Source: Dehalococcoidales bacterium (GTDB lineage Bacteria; Chloroflexota; Dehalococcoidia; Dehalococcoidales; UBA2162). Taken from it: a DNA stretch of 20,087 nt. Positions 6,123 through 13,015 of this stretch are shown here, piece after piece (the first letter of the stretch is position 1; the number at the start of each line of letters is the position of its first letter). The position numbers and the translations under genes were made by a program. Under the pieces are notes generated by a model. It was not told the DNA's origin, did not search any database, and saw only the letters and a program-made list of their open reading frames with translations. The stretch covers positions 1-20,087 of the forward strand of contig JAUSGV010000135.1 in NCBI GenBank assembly GCA_030648675.1, read 5' to 3'.

Positions 6123-7124
6123 ATGAAAGGGATTGCTTTAGTTACCCTGGCTTTCTTTATCACGCTCTCCGGCACACTGTCTGCCTGTTCCCCTAACGAA
6201 TCTTCCCGTCCTGCGGAACCGCTCGTCGTCGCCTATTCACCATTTGAGTCGGCGGCCCTTCTATGGATTGCTCAGGATAAGCGATTTTTCGAACATAATG
6301 CTCTTAACATTGCCTTGCGCAAATATGACACCGGTGCCGGCTCACTGGATGCAGTTCTGAACAATGAAGCTGATGTCGTCCTTGGTGTTAAAGAATTCCC
6401 GGTAGTAAGAAAGATTCCCCAAAATTCAAATATTCGCATCTTCGGTGTTGTTGCGAAAGTAGAGAACCAATTTCTGGTCGGGCGAAAGGACCGCGGTATA
6501 GAAAAAGCCTCAGACCTTAAAGGCAAGCGCGTCGGGACTACCATTGGAACAATGGCAGAGTTCTACCTCGGCAGATTCCTTGAGGCGAACGGCATGAGCA
6601 TAAAGGATGTATCGGAAGTCGACCTGAAAACTCCTGCGGAATGGGAAAATGCGGTTGCGGATGGGGTCGTCGACGCAATTGTAACGGCACAGCCCTATGC
6701 CGACCTTGCCGTCAAGCACCTGGGTAATAACGGCGTTATCTGGCCGGTACAGGGTGGAGTGTACAATTTTGGACTGGCTGCTTCCTCCGACGCGTGGCTG
6801 AAAGAGCATCCCGAGTTGACTGTCCGGTTCCTCAAATCCCTTTCGGAGGCGGAAGAATACGCCAGGCGCAATCCTGAAGAGGCAAAGGCCATCGTGCAGA
6901 AAGAGCTGGGTATGGATGCCTCTTTTATCGAATCCACATGGTTACGGTCCCGGTTTTCTCTTTCACTGGACCAGACGTTAGTCACCGCGATGGAAGCCGA
7001 AGCACGCTGGTTGATCAGCAATAATCTCACGACCAAAACGCAGGTCCCCAATTTCCTGGATTATATCGTGTCCGATGGACTTAAGACCGTTAAGCCGGAG
7101 GCTGTTACCCTGGTCGGGAAATAG
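6123..7124 (+). CDS. ABC-type solute-binding lipoprotein (NMT1/SsuA-like)
   Basis: Start ATG 6123, with AAGGAG 6 nt upstream; the in-frame ATG at 6096 has no ribosome site and would spoil the signal peptide. 333 aa with signal peptide MKGIALVTLAFFITLSGTLSAC and lipobox LSAC. The mature part shows the pattern of type II periplasmic binding proteins of the NMT1/THI5/SsuA group: LVVAYSPFESAALLWIAQDKRFFE at the start, ADVVLG, then DLKGKRVGTTIGTMAEFYLGRFLE and DAIVTAQPYADLAV. Such proteins bind small anions, sulfonates, pyrimidines or nitrate-like compounds; the ligand cannot be told here. No permease or ATPase gene is near; instead a sensor kinase follows 9 bp later, so it more likely feeds a signal to that kinase than a transporter (inference). 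Confidence 0.85.
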   Translation: MKGIALVTLAFFITLSGTLSACSPNESSRPAEPLVVAYSPFESAALLWIAQDKRFFEHNALNIALRKYDTGAGSLDAVLNNEADVVLGVKEFPVVRKIPQNSNIRIFGVVAKVENQFLVGRKDRGIEKASDLKGKRVGTTIGTMAEFYLGRFLEANGMSIKDVSEVDLKTPAEWENAVADGVVDAIVTAQPYADLAVKHLGNNGVIWPVQGGVYNFGLAASSDAWLKEHPELTVRFLKSLSEAEEYARRNPEEAKAIVQKELGMDASFIESTWLRSRFSLSLDQTLVTAMEAEARWLISNNLTTKTQVPNFLDYIVSDGLKTVKPEAVTLVGK

Positions 7125-7133
7125 TGGCCTGAG

Positions 7134-9701
7134 ATGAAGATAAGTACTGTTTTACGGTTCGGCACGTATATCCCCGTATTTATGGCTTTGGTCGTCCTCA
7201 CCACGCTTGTCTTTTCTTACCGGCAAATGGCGGAGATGCATACAGCCGCAGACAACGTTCTTCAAATACGGAACTCGATAAACGATATCAACCAGATCGT
7301 ATTTTCTTATATCTTATATCACGAAGACAGACCGAAGACCCAATTCGCGGCGGGATATGAGAAGCTGGCCGGGCTGATTGACGATACACAGTTAAATAGC
7401 GAAGAACAAAGAAGCTTGCTGGAGAACATAGGGCGTAACAACGATGCCATAAAAACCCAATTTGCTCAACTTGTTTTGAATTATGACATCCGTGACACGG
7501 TTAGTTCGGCCGAATTCCAGCGGACCGAGACGGCACTGGAAAATTCGCTGATGCAGACGTCTTATGAAGCCGATACCGACGCCGCTCATCTGCGGAGTCT
7601 TGTCGATGCGGTTATCAGGGACACTCAAACAAAGACTACGGGGCTGGTCGCGGGCGCCGTAATCCTGGCAACTCTGGCATCGACACCTTTCCTTGCATTT
7701 ACGAGGCGGAGAATAACTAAATCCCTGACCGGATTGAGCCAGGGTGCGTCCGTTATCGGCTCGGGAAATTTAGATTTTATCGTTGAGGAAAAGGGTGACG
7801 ATGAGATTACCCAGTTGTCCCGCGCATTTAATCGTATGACTGCCGATTTGAAATCAGTTACCGCCTCCAAGACCGAATTGGAAAAAGAGATTGAAAAGCG
7901 AAAGCAGGCTGAGGAATCGCTGAAAAAAAGCGAGCAGCGCTGGGCGACTACTCTGGCGAGTATCGGCGATGCGGTCATCGCCACCGATAAGGCGGGGAAC
8001 ACCGCCTTTATGAATGCCGAGGCCGAACTCCTAACCGGATGGACGTTACGTGAGGCTTCCGGCCGTCCGGTCGAGGAAGTATTCCATGTCGTCAACGAGC
8101 AAACCCGCCAAGTCATAGAAAGCCCGGTTGCTAAAGTAATACGGACGGGGCAGGTATGTGGTTTGGCAAATCATACCTCTCTGGTGAGAAAGGACGGAAC
8201 GGAGATCCCCATAGACGATAGCGGTGCCCCGATTATTTCGGAAGGTGGGGATATAACAGGTGCAGTGCTGGTCTTCCGCGACATCTCCCGGCGGCGCAAA
8301 GTGGAAGATAGAGTCCGGCAATTGGCCGACCAGTGGCAGTTGACCTTCGATTCCATTACCGACCCCATTTCGATTCAGGATAAGGATTTTAAGCTGGTGA
8401 GGGTCAACAAGGCATACGCCGATGCCGTCCGGATGAAAGAGGCGGAATTGACCGGCCGCAAGTGCTACGAAGTAATTCACGGCTTAACTTGTCATATTGC
8501 GGGTTGCCCGCATCAGAAGACGCTGGAAACGGGTAAAAGCTCGACGGTCGAATTTTTTGAACCGCGTCTCGGCATATACATCGAGGCCTCGACATCTCCG
8601 ATTTTGGATAAGAATGGTGAAGTGACCGGCACGGTTCATATCGCCAAAAATATCACGGCCCGCAAGAAAGTGGCGGCCGCTCTTCAAACGGAAAGAGCCA
8701 AGCTGACCGGTCTGTTGAAGTCAATGGAAGATGGGGTGGGGATTATCAGTGCGGACCTTCAGCTTGAGTACATCAATCCTGCCATGGAGGCCGAGTATGG
8801 GCCGGTTGCCGGCCGCAAGTGTTACGAGTATTTCAACAACCGGAGCGATGTCTGTCCCTGGTGCCGCAATGACGAAATCTTCGCCGGTAAGTCCATCCGG
8901 AGCGATGTACAATCGATTAAAACCGGGAAAATCTATGAAGTCACGTATGCGCCGTTAAAGAACGAAGATGGAACATTGTCGAAACTCACGGTGTGGCACG
9001 ATATCACCGAGCGTAAAAAAGTCGAAGAATTGAAGGACGGCTTTATCGGGATGGTGTCCCATGAGCTTCGCACCCCGTTGACGATTATTACCGGAGCCGT
9101 CCATACTGCCTTGCTGGAAGGGCTGCCTCCTGACGAAAGGGATGTGCTGCTGAAAGATGCGGCAGCGGGTGCGGAATCGCTAGAGAATATTCTGGGCAAT
9201 CTGCTTGAGCTGTCGCGTTATCAGGCAAACCGGCTGGTTCTCGCCAACGAACCGGTTAACATAAGAAAAGCCGTAGACGAGGTCGTTGAGCAGCTTAAGG
9301 GGAAGTCGCCGGCGCACCGGCTGAAGAACCATGTCGGGGAAAGAATTTCCGTTGTCGCCGATAAAGTCAGGATAGAACGTATCCTGCATAACCTGATCGA
9401 GAATGCTATCAAGTATTCTCCTGATGGCGGAGACGTCACGGTTACTGCCAGTCAGGAAGACGGTTTCCTGGTTATCGGGGTAAGCGATCAGGGGATTGGC
9501 ATCTCCTTAGCCGACCAGGCTCGGCTCTTTCTGCCGTTCGAGCGGTTGGAAAGGCTTACCGGAGGTATCAAAGGACTCGGTCTGGGGCTTGTCGTTTGCC
9601 GCCGGCTCGTCGAAGCCCATGGAGGCAGGATGTGGGTGGAATCCGAGGAAGGCAAAGGGTCAACGTTCTATTTCAGCCTGCAGCTTGAGAAGAAAGATTA
9701 A
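7134..9701 (+). CDS. Membrane sensor histidine kinase with HAMP and three PAS domains
   Basis: 855 aa. Membrane segments at about 8-28 and 170-190 enclose an outer sensor region of about 140 residues. Then follow HAMP (about 191-243), a short coiled coil, PAS1 (about 268-388), PAS2 (about 396-512), PAS3 (about 522-632), the dimerisation domain with H-box VSHELRTPLT (phosphorylated His643), and the ATPase domain with N-box NLIENAIKYSPDGG (Asn757), DQGIGIS (Asp785) and GLGLGL. PAS2 has C-x8-C-x4-C and PAS3 C-x10-C-x2-C, which could bind metal or sense redox. The gene follows the binding lipoprotein by 9 bp and is probably in one operon with it; the ribosome site is weak (CTGAG), which fits translational coupling. 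No HTH or receiver domain is attached; the likely partner is the receiver at 9755-10132. Confidence 0.92.
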   Translation: MKISTVLRFGTYIPVFMALVVLTTLVFSYRQMAEMHTAADNVLQIRNSINDINQIVFSYILYHEDRPKTQFAAGYEKLAGLIDDTQLNSEEQRSLLENIGRNNDAIKTQFAQLVLNYDIRDTVSSAEFQRTETALENSLMQTSYEADTDAAHLRSLVDAVIRDTQTKTTGLVAGAVILATLASTPFLAFTRRRITKSLTGLSQGASVIGSGNLDFIVEEKGDDEITQLSRAFNRMTADLKSVTASKTELEKEIEKRKQAEESLKKSEQRWATTLASIGDAVIATDKAGNTAFMNAEAELLTGWTLREASGRPVEEVFHVVNEQTRQVIESPVAKVIRTGQVCGLANHTSLVRKDGTEIPIDDSGAPIISEGGDITGAVLVFRDISRRRKVEDRVRQLADQWQLTFDSITDPISIQDKDFKLVRVNKAYADAVRMKEAELTGRKCYEVIHGLTCHIAGCPHQKTLETGKSSTVEFFEPRLGIYIEASTSPILDKNGEVTGTVHIAKNITARKKVAAALQTERAKLTGLLKSMEDGVGIISADLQLEYINPAMEAEYGPVAGRKCYEYFNNRSDVCPWCRNDEIFAGKSIRSDVQSIKTGKIYEVTYAPLKNEDGTLSKLTVWHDITERKKVEELKDGFIGMVSHELRTPLTIITGAVHTALLEGLPPDERDVLLKDAAAGAESLENILGNLLELSRYQANRLVLANEPVNIRKAVDEVVEQLKGKSPAHRLKNHVGERISVVADKVRIERILHNLIENAIKYSPDGGDVTVTASQEDGFLVIGVSDQGIGISLADQARLFLPFERLERLTGGIKGLGLGLVVCRRLVEAHGGRMWVESEEGKGSTFYFSLQLEKKD

Positions 9702-9754
9702 AGAGACCAGGGACTGGAGACTTGGGATTGGGGGCTAGGGAAGTAACAAGGGCT

Positions 9755-10132
9755 TTATTTCTTTTCCAGTGCCGCCGATACCTTCTTTTCCAATTGCTCG
9801 GGAGTAAAGGGTTTGGCGACGAAGTCGTCAGCCCCCAATCGCAAAGCGATCTCCCTCGATGAACTGTTAGCGCTCAAGATGATGACGGGCATCTTTGACT
9901 TTTGCCGCAATATCTCCAGGACTTCCAGCCCGTCCATGCCGGGCATGAAAATATCGAGCAGCATAATATCGGGCTTTTCGGTTTCGCATAGTTTCAAGGC
10001 ATCTTTGCCGCTGCCGGCGGTGATCACATCGTAACCCATCAACCGCAGGCTGGTGTCGATAATTCGCAGAATGGCAGTTTCGTCGTCAACGACCAGTACC
10101 CGCTTCCTCTTTTTTTCATCAGAGTTTGGCAT
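9755..10132 (-). CDS. Single-domain response regulator (CheY-like receiver)
   Basis: 125 aa, just one receiver domain. All key residues are present: acidic pair Asp16-Asp17 (VLVVDDE), phosphoacceptor Asp60 (IMLLDIFMPGMDG), Ser87, Phe104 and Lys107 (FVAKPFTPEQL). There is no output domain, so it must act by protein contact or as a phosphate shuttle. AAAGGAC precedes the ATG. It is convergent with the histidine kinase, with a 53-bp gap between the stops containing G-tracts, and is a plausible partner for it, though not in the same transcript. Basic residues near the N-terminus (KKRKR) precede the first strand. Confidence 0.92.
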   Translation of the reverse strand: MPNSDEKKRKRVLVVDDETAILRIIDTSLRLMGYDVITAGSGKDALKLCETEKPDIMLLDIFMPGMDGLEVLEILRQKSKMPVIILSANSSSREIALRLGADDFVAKPFTPEQLEKKVSAALEKK

Positions 10133-10189
10133 AAATAGTCCTTTGGAAGTATTAAAGAGGATTTTACCGAAACATACAATAAAAAAATA

Positions 10190-10236
10190 TTACATTACTG
10201 TAACAAAATAACGAAATTTATCGCTATTTAACGATA
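10190..10236. promoter_or_regulatory. AT-rich region with two inverted repeats upstream of the response regulator
   Basis: TTACA-N4-TGTAA (10190-10203) and TATCG-N8-CGATA (10219-10236) lie 58-104 nt upstream of the regulator ATG in a very AT-rich stretch. Both have the size of protein-binding half sites. The gap 10133-10363 shows no gene, and no convincing -35/-10 pair could be chosen. Confidence 0.3.
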
Positions 10237-10363
10237 CATTCGGAAATACGGGAGTTAAAGTCCCTTATTTCCCTTTTCTCTTCGCCTGGAGGGATCCGAC
10301 AACCGGTCACGTTTGCCACGAAAGTATCAGTGATCGTTACAACGCTGCCTCGTTTGCGGATTT

Positions 10364-10840
10364 TTAATGTTTTCGCTCCAAGGTGAGGACTTCCTGGCTG
10401 TCCCGGGAATGGTGGCGGAACGTCATTCCGATCGCCTTCGCCGCCGGGGCATAGGATTCGTAAATAGATGCGAATTCCTTTTGCGTCACGCCAAAGCCTT
10501 CCAAAAAGTCTTTGCTGGAGGTCCCGAACTTCTCCAGGACCTTTTGCGGCGGAAGCGCCGTCAGTGTGACTTCAGCCGTGTCCGGTGTCATCTTGCTTGA
10601 GACGATTTCCGCTCCCATAGGCAGCACTTCGAGCTTCAGGAGGTGCTCCATCACTTCGTCCGCTCCGCGTCCCTCCATGTCGCCCAGCATTCCCTCGAAA
10701 TTATCTCCCATGTACGCGACAAAGTCCTTTATGGGGATATTACGCTCTTTTAAAAACCCGGCGATGGCTGCTGTCGTGGCGGCGAGACTCATCTGGGCTC
10801 CGTCCAGCAGTATGTCTTTGGAAACCTTTAATTCGGGCAT
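10364..10840 (-). CDS. Conserved-looking protein of unknown function, 158 aa
   Basis: I placed the start at ATG 10840 because AGGAG lies 8 nt upstream; a frame-extending ATG at 10861 would put that site inside the gene. The product (MPELKVSKDILLDGAQMSLAA...) is soluble with no signal peptide, membrane segment or cysteine. It appears to be an alpha/beta protein: helices at about 12-60, a beta pair around EIVSSKMTPDTAEVTLTALP, a helical stretch (EKFGTSSKDFLEGFGVTQKEFASIY), and a C-terminal strand MTFRHHSRDSQEVLTLER carrying a His-His pair. I do not recognise the family. It is the fourth gene in a row with the YHS and AhpD-like genes, but is separated from them by a terminator, so it probably has its own promoter. 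Confidence 0.75.
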   Translation of the reverse strand: MPELKVSKDILLDGAQMSLAATTAAIAGFLKERNIPIKDFVAYMGDNFEGMLGDMEGRGADEVMEHLLKLEVLPMGAEIVSSKMTPDTAEVTLTALPPQKVLEKFGTSSKDFLEGFGVTQKEFASIYESYAPAAKAIGMTFRHHSRDSQEVLTLERKH

Positions 10841-10904
10841 TTTCACCTCTCCTATTTTCATCGAACGACTAGTACTTATCCGCCAGAATGCTTATAAAAG
10901 AAAT

Positions 10905-10948
10905 TGGAAAAACGTGGTGCGAGTTGTGATTGTATTACGACTCGCACC
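10905..10948 (-). terminator. Intrinsic terminator after the YHS gene
   Basis: GGTGCGAGT (10916-10924) and ACTCGCACC (10940-10948) form a perfect 9-bp stem that can extend inwards. On the minus strand it is followed by ACGTTTTTCC. It closes the transcript of the 10960-11121 gene. On the plus strand GATGTTTTT follows, so it could work both ways. Confidence 0.75.
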
Positions 10949-10959
10949 GATGTTTTTGA

Positions 10960-11121
10960 CTATTTTTCGCCGACGTATTTTTCGGGATTTTGATCAAAAG
11001 TTTTCTTATCCTCTGCCCCACAAAAATAATATGTCTGCCCCTTGTATACCGAAGTACCTCCTGCCGTCTTTGGATCAACCTCCATTTTGCAAACCGGATC
11101 GATCGCCTTAGTGGCTTCCAT
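10960..11121 (-). CDS. YHS-domain protein with intact cysteines
   Basis: 53 aa from ATG 11121; GGGAGG is 10 nt upstream, while the frame-extending ATG at 11142 has no ribosome site. The whole protein is one YHS domain: DPVCKMEV with Cys11, KGQTYYFC with Cys34, then a helix with FDQNPEKY. Domains of this type occur alone or attached to heavy-metal ATPases and mercury or copper proteins and are thought to bind metal through these residues. Here it is the last gene of a run with an AhpD-like selenoprotein candidate and a second YHS protein, and is followed by a terminator. A CopB ATPase lies 2.3 kb away, which supports a metal or redox-stress role (inference). Confidence 0.85.
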   Translation of the reverse strand: MEATKAIDPVCKMEVDPKTAGGTSVYKGQTYYFCGAEDKKTFDQNPEKYVGEK

Positions 11122-11203
11122 CGAAATGTAACCTCCCTTCATTTTTTATTGCTGCGGCCATTCAACAGGCGATCCGTCAAATTTTGGGTATGCCCTTGGC
11201 GAA

Positions 11204-11608
11204 TTATCTCGGCGCCATCGCCGGTTCTTTCATCTGTTTCTTTATGTGGTTGACGGTCGAATTTAGCTCCTGCTTGAAGGTATCGACACTGTAGCCGATT
11301 CCGTGCAGGTAGGAACTAACTCCGGTCGATAGCTGGGCCGCCCCGGCCGCTTCCGTTATCTGGGCGTCGGTCATTCCGCTGAGCCGCAACTGCTCAGTAT
11401 GGAATGGGACTCAGTAAGGACAGTGAGTTGCCGATGCGGCACCGAAAGCGACCAGAGCTTTATCCCGGGCGGAAAGCTTCGTATCCTTCATAAACCAGGT
11501 CTGGTTTGCCCAGGCATGGTCCAACTGTTCTCCGTCCAGTCTGCTGAGCCACCCAGGGACCGCGCCGAGAGTTTTGGTGATATCGTTTAGTACTTCTTGC
11601 CTTGTCAT
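11204..11608 (-). CDS. AhpD/carboxymuconolactone-decarboxylase-like protein, candidate selenoprotein (UGA = Sec66)
   Basis: From ATG 11608 (AAGGAGG 8 nt upstream) the frame reads 65 codons to a TGA at 11413-11411 and then continues in the same frame for 68 codons to TAA. Read through, it is a 134-aa protein of normal family size. The TGA lies in the active-site motif: HC-P-Y-[TGA]-V-P-F-H, i.e. Cys63-x2-X66-x3-His70, exactly where AhpD-type proteins have their second, nucleophilic cysteine. Downstream residues fit the family (HTEQLRLSGMTDAQITEA). A hairpin follows 4 nt after the TGA (11372-11406). I read it as selenocysteine, giving a CxxU thiol/selenol peroxidase or disulfide-reductase type site. 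The alternative is a nonsense mutation or sequencing error (TGC or TGT to TGA). A conventional gene caller would split it into two fragments. Confidence 0.8.
11372..11406 (-). promoter_or_regulatory. Candidate bacterial SECIS hairpin
   Basis: On the minus strand, 4 nt after the TGA, CATTCC (11406-11401) pairs with GGAATG (11377-11372), and inside CTGAGC pairs with GCTCAG around the loop AGTTGCG (11391-11385). An asymmetric internal loop (ATA against C) separates the two 6-bp stems. The apical loop begins 19 nt after the UGA and has G at its second position followed by U, in line with known bacterial SECIS features. The hairpin lies in coding sequence, as bacterial SECIS elements do. Confidence 0.65.
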
Positions 11609-11637
11609 GGCAGTGCCCTCCTTAATAATCAACCAAT

Positions 11638-11677
11638 GAGCATGGTTTGGCCCGGTTTTCCGGGCCAAACCATGCTC
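11638..11677. other. Perfect 18-bp hairpin between YHS and AhpD-like genes
   Basis: An 18-bp arm starting GAGCATGG (11638-11655), a TTTT loop, and its exact complement (11660-11677). It begins 15 nt after the stop of the upstream YHS gene and ends about 20 nt before the ribosome site of the AhpD-like gene. No T-run follows on the minus strand, only the moderately T-rich ATTGGTTGATTATT. It could be a partial terminator, an mRNA-stability element or a small inserted palindrome. Confidence 0.6.
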
Positions 11678-11692
11678 AACCGGAGATCGTAG

Positions 11693-11875
11693 TTACTTGC
11701 TGATAAACTTCTCCGGGTCTTTGTCGAACGTATTTTTGTCGTCCATGGAATGGAAATAATATTTCTTACCTTTATACTCTGAAAAAGGTGCAGTTTTTGT
11801 CACTTCTACCTGCATTTTGGAAACCGGATCGATTGCCATTTCTGTTTTCGTGATGTCACTTGCTTCTTGCTTCAT
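11693..11875 (-). CDS. YHS-domain protein lacking the usual cysteines
   Basis: 60 aa from ATG 11875, with AAAGGAGG just upstream. It is clearly a paralogue of the 10960-11121 protein (IDPV-KM-V, YKGKKYYF, DKNTFDKDPEKF), but the first cysteine is Ser19 (DPVSKM) and the second is His42 (YYFHS). Metal binding, if any, must differ from that of its sister. It is the first clearly recognisable gene of the YHS, AhpD-like, YHS series, which share the strand and strong ribosome sites. Confidence 0.82.
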   Translation of the reverse strand: MKQEASDITKTEMAIDPVSKMQVEVTKTAPFSEYKGKKYYFHSMDDKNTFDKDPEKFISK

Positions 11876-11954
11876 CTTGGTGTCCTCCTTTCGAATGTTT
11901 AATTGAACTTGATGCGGTGCCGTTGGAATGGTTGTTAGCCGGAACGTTAGTCAC
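11856..11954 (-). CDS. Possible small leader ORF overlapping the YHS start (32 aa)
   Basis: GTG 11954 is preceded by GGAGG 10 nt upstream and opens a 32-codon frame (MTNVPANNHSNGTASSSIKH...) that ends inside the start of the YHS gene in another frame. It is His/Ser/Asn-rich and resembles no family. The strong ribosome site is the main support; an ATG directly at the same place is followed at once by TGA. It may couple translation to the YHS gene or be chance. Confidence 0.3.
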   Translation of the reverse strand: MTNVPANNHSNGTASSSIKHSKGGHQDEARSK

Positions 11955-11983
11955 ATCGCCTTCACCTCCTCTGCCACCATTTA

Positions 11984-12013
11984 ATTCTAACAGCAGGGCA
12001 ATCAAAAAGTCAT
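11984..12013 (-). promoter_or_regulatory. Possible housekeeping promoter for the YHS/AhpD-like genes
   Basis: Minus strand ATGACT (12013-12008), 18 nt, TAGAAT (11989-11984), upstream of the first ribosome site of the series. The match to the consensus is moderate (4 of 6 and 5 of 6). Confidence 0.35.
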
Positions 12014-12370
12014 AAATATAACGACGGAAGTGTCACAGATTCATAACGTTTTTCCAGGGACGCTTATGCGTGGGTTTCAACACGGGCAGCGATATGCTCT
12101 GGAATGCGGAAAAGTGCAAATCGTTTGCTCCCGTACCCGACGAGAAAAGCGTAGTCAAGCTGCAATTGGAAGTACCGCCATTCTGTATCCCGTATCGAGT
12201 CTCGATTCTGCAAAATCATGCGGGATGACGACGCGTCGTTCATACGGGACAAGCTCCGATACGGAATCCAGAAATCGGAAATTGCTGCCTGCGGCTGAAG
12301 AGGGGGCGGTGCGATACAATTTTTTCCCCATTCGTTCTACAATGAAAGAGACGCATCTTTAGGAGCGGGC
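12014..12370. other. Unassigned region with a large imperfect inverted repeat
   Basis: No gene can be supported here: short open frames exist in several phases on both strands, none with a ribosome site or recognisable product. The notable structure is an imperfect inverted repeat of about 19 bp, TTCTGTATCCCGTATCGAG (12181-12199) against CTCCGATACGGAATCCAGAA (12254-12273), with a 12-bp perfect palindrome ACGACGCGTCGT (12228-12239) between the arms. The right end holds TACAAT (12338-12343), a likely -10 box for plsY. Confidence 0.4.
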
Positions 12371-13015
12371 ATGTTTAATAAAGAAATTATGGCCGTCTTG
12401 ATAGCTTACTTGCTTGGTTCCGTGCCCTTCGCCTACATCTTTGCCCGCGTGACGCGAGGTATCGATATCCGGCAGGCGGGGACCGGTAACGTTGGTGCGA
12501 TGAATACCTGGCGGGAAGCCGGTACTCTGCCCGGCCTATCGGTACTAGTACTCGATGCGGCTAAAGGTTCCCTGGCGGTACTGACAGCCGAGGCTTTAGG
12601 GATGCCGCTATTCGTGGTGATGTTGTCCGGCATCGCTGCCGTGGCCGGGCACAACTGGCCCGTTTTCCTTCACTTTAAGGGCGGCCGGGGAGCCGCCACC
12701 ACCCTAGGCGTTTTGCTTGCCTTCATGCCGGAGCAATTCGGCATCAGCTTTGTCGTTATCGCGACGATTCTTTTGCTCACGTGGAACACGGGATTGGCCG
12801 TCGGCGTGGGAGTACTTGTCCTGATACTGGTCGCCTGGGCAACGGGTAGGGAGGCGGTTTTTGTCGTTTACCCTTTCGTTCTGGGGGTGTTCGGGCTGCT
12901 GCGTAATATCTTTGATCTGAAGCAGGAATTAGAGAAATACCACAGCCTCAAGGCGGTGCTTTTCCGGAGTCTGCCCTTTCCCGGGACGAGAGGGAAAAGC
13001 GATCTACACCCGTGA
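12371..13015 (+). CDS. plsY: Acyl-phosphate:glycerol-3-phosphate acyltransferase PlsY
   Basis: 214 aa integral membrane enzyme that transfers the acyl group from acyl-phosphate to the sn-1 position of glycerol-3-phosphate, the first step of phospholipid synthesis. The three conserved loops are visible: GSVPFAYIFARV near the start, TGNVGAMNTWREAG (residues about 38-51; the usual form is SGNxGATN, so this is a variant), and FKGGRGAATTLGVLL, with GHNWPVF before it. Five hydrophobic segments follow the family pattern. AGGAG precedes the ATG. It is a stand-alone gene with TACAAT about 28 nt upstream. It ends 12 bp inside the convergent small DNA-binding gene. Confidence 0.93.
   Translation: MFNKEIMAVLIAYLLGSVPFAYIFARVTRGIDIRQAGTGNVGAMNTWREAGTLPGLSVLVLDAAKGSLAVLTAEALGMPLFVVMLSGIAAVAGHNWPVFLHFKGGRGAATTLGVLLAFMPEQFGISFVVIATILLLTWNTGLAVGVGVLVLILVAWATGREAVFVVYPFVLGVFGLLRNIFDLKQELEKYHSLKAVLFRSLPFPGTRGKSDLHP

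Noticed and set aside
11411..11668. AhpD-like gene as a simple nonsense pseudogene or two separate ORFs
   Set aside because: The TGA falls exactly on the second active-site cysteine, both halves stay in frame and a SECIS-like hairpin follows. Pseudogene remains the alternative if no Sec machinery exists.
12064..12252. 62-codon minus-strand frame in the same region
   Set aside because: Partly palindromic DNA and no ribosome site; it could be a decayed gene, but nothing supports an identity.
12030..12362. 110-codon plus-strand open frame before plsY
   Set aside because: No ribosome site, odd Arg/Ser-rich composition, and competing frames of similar quality in other phases; no family recognised.
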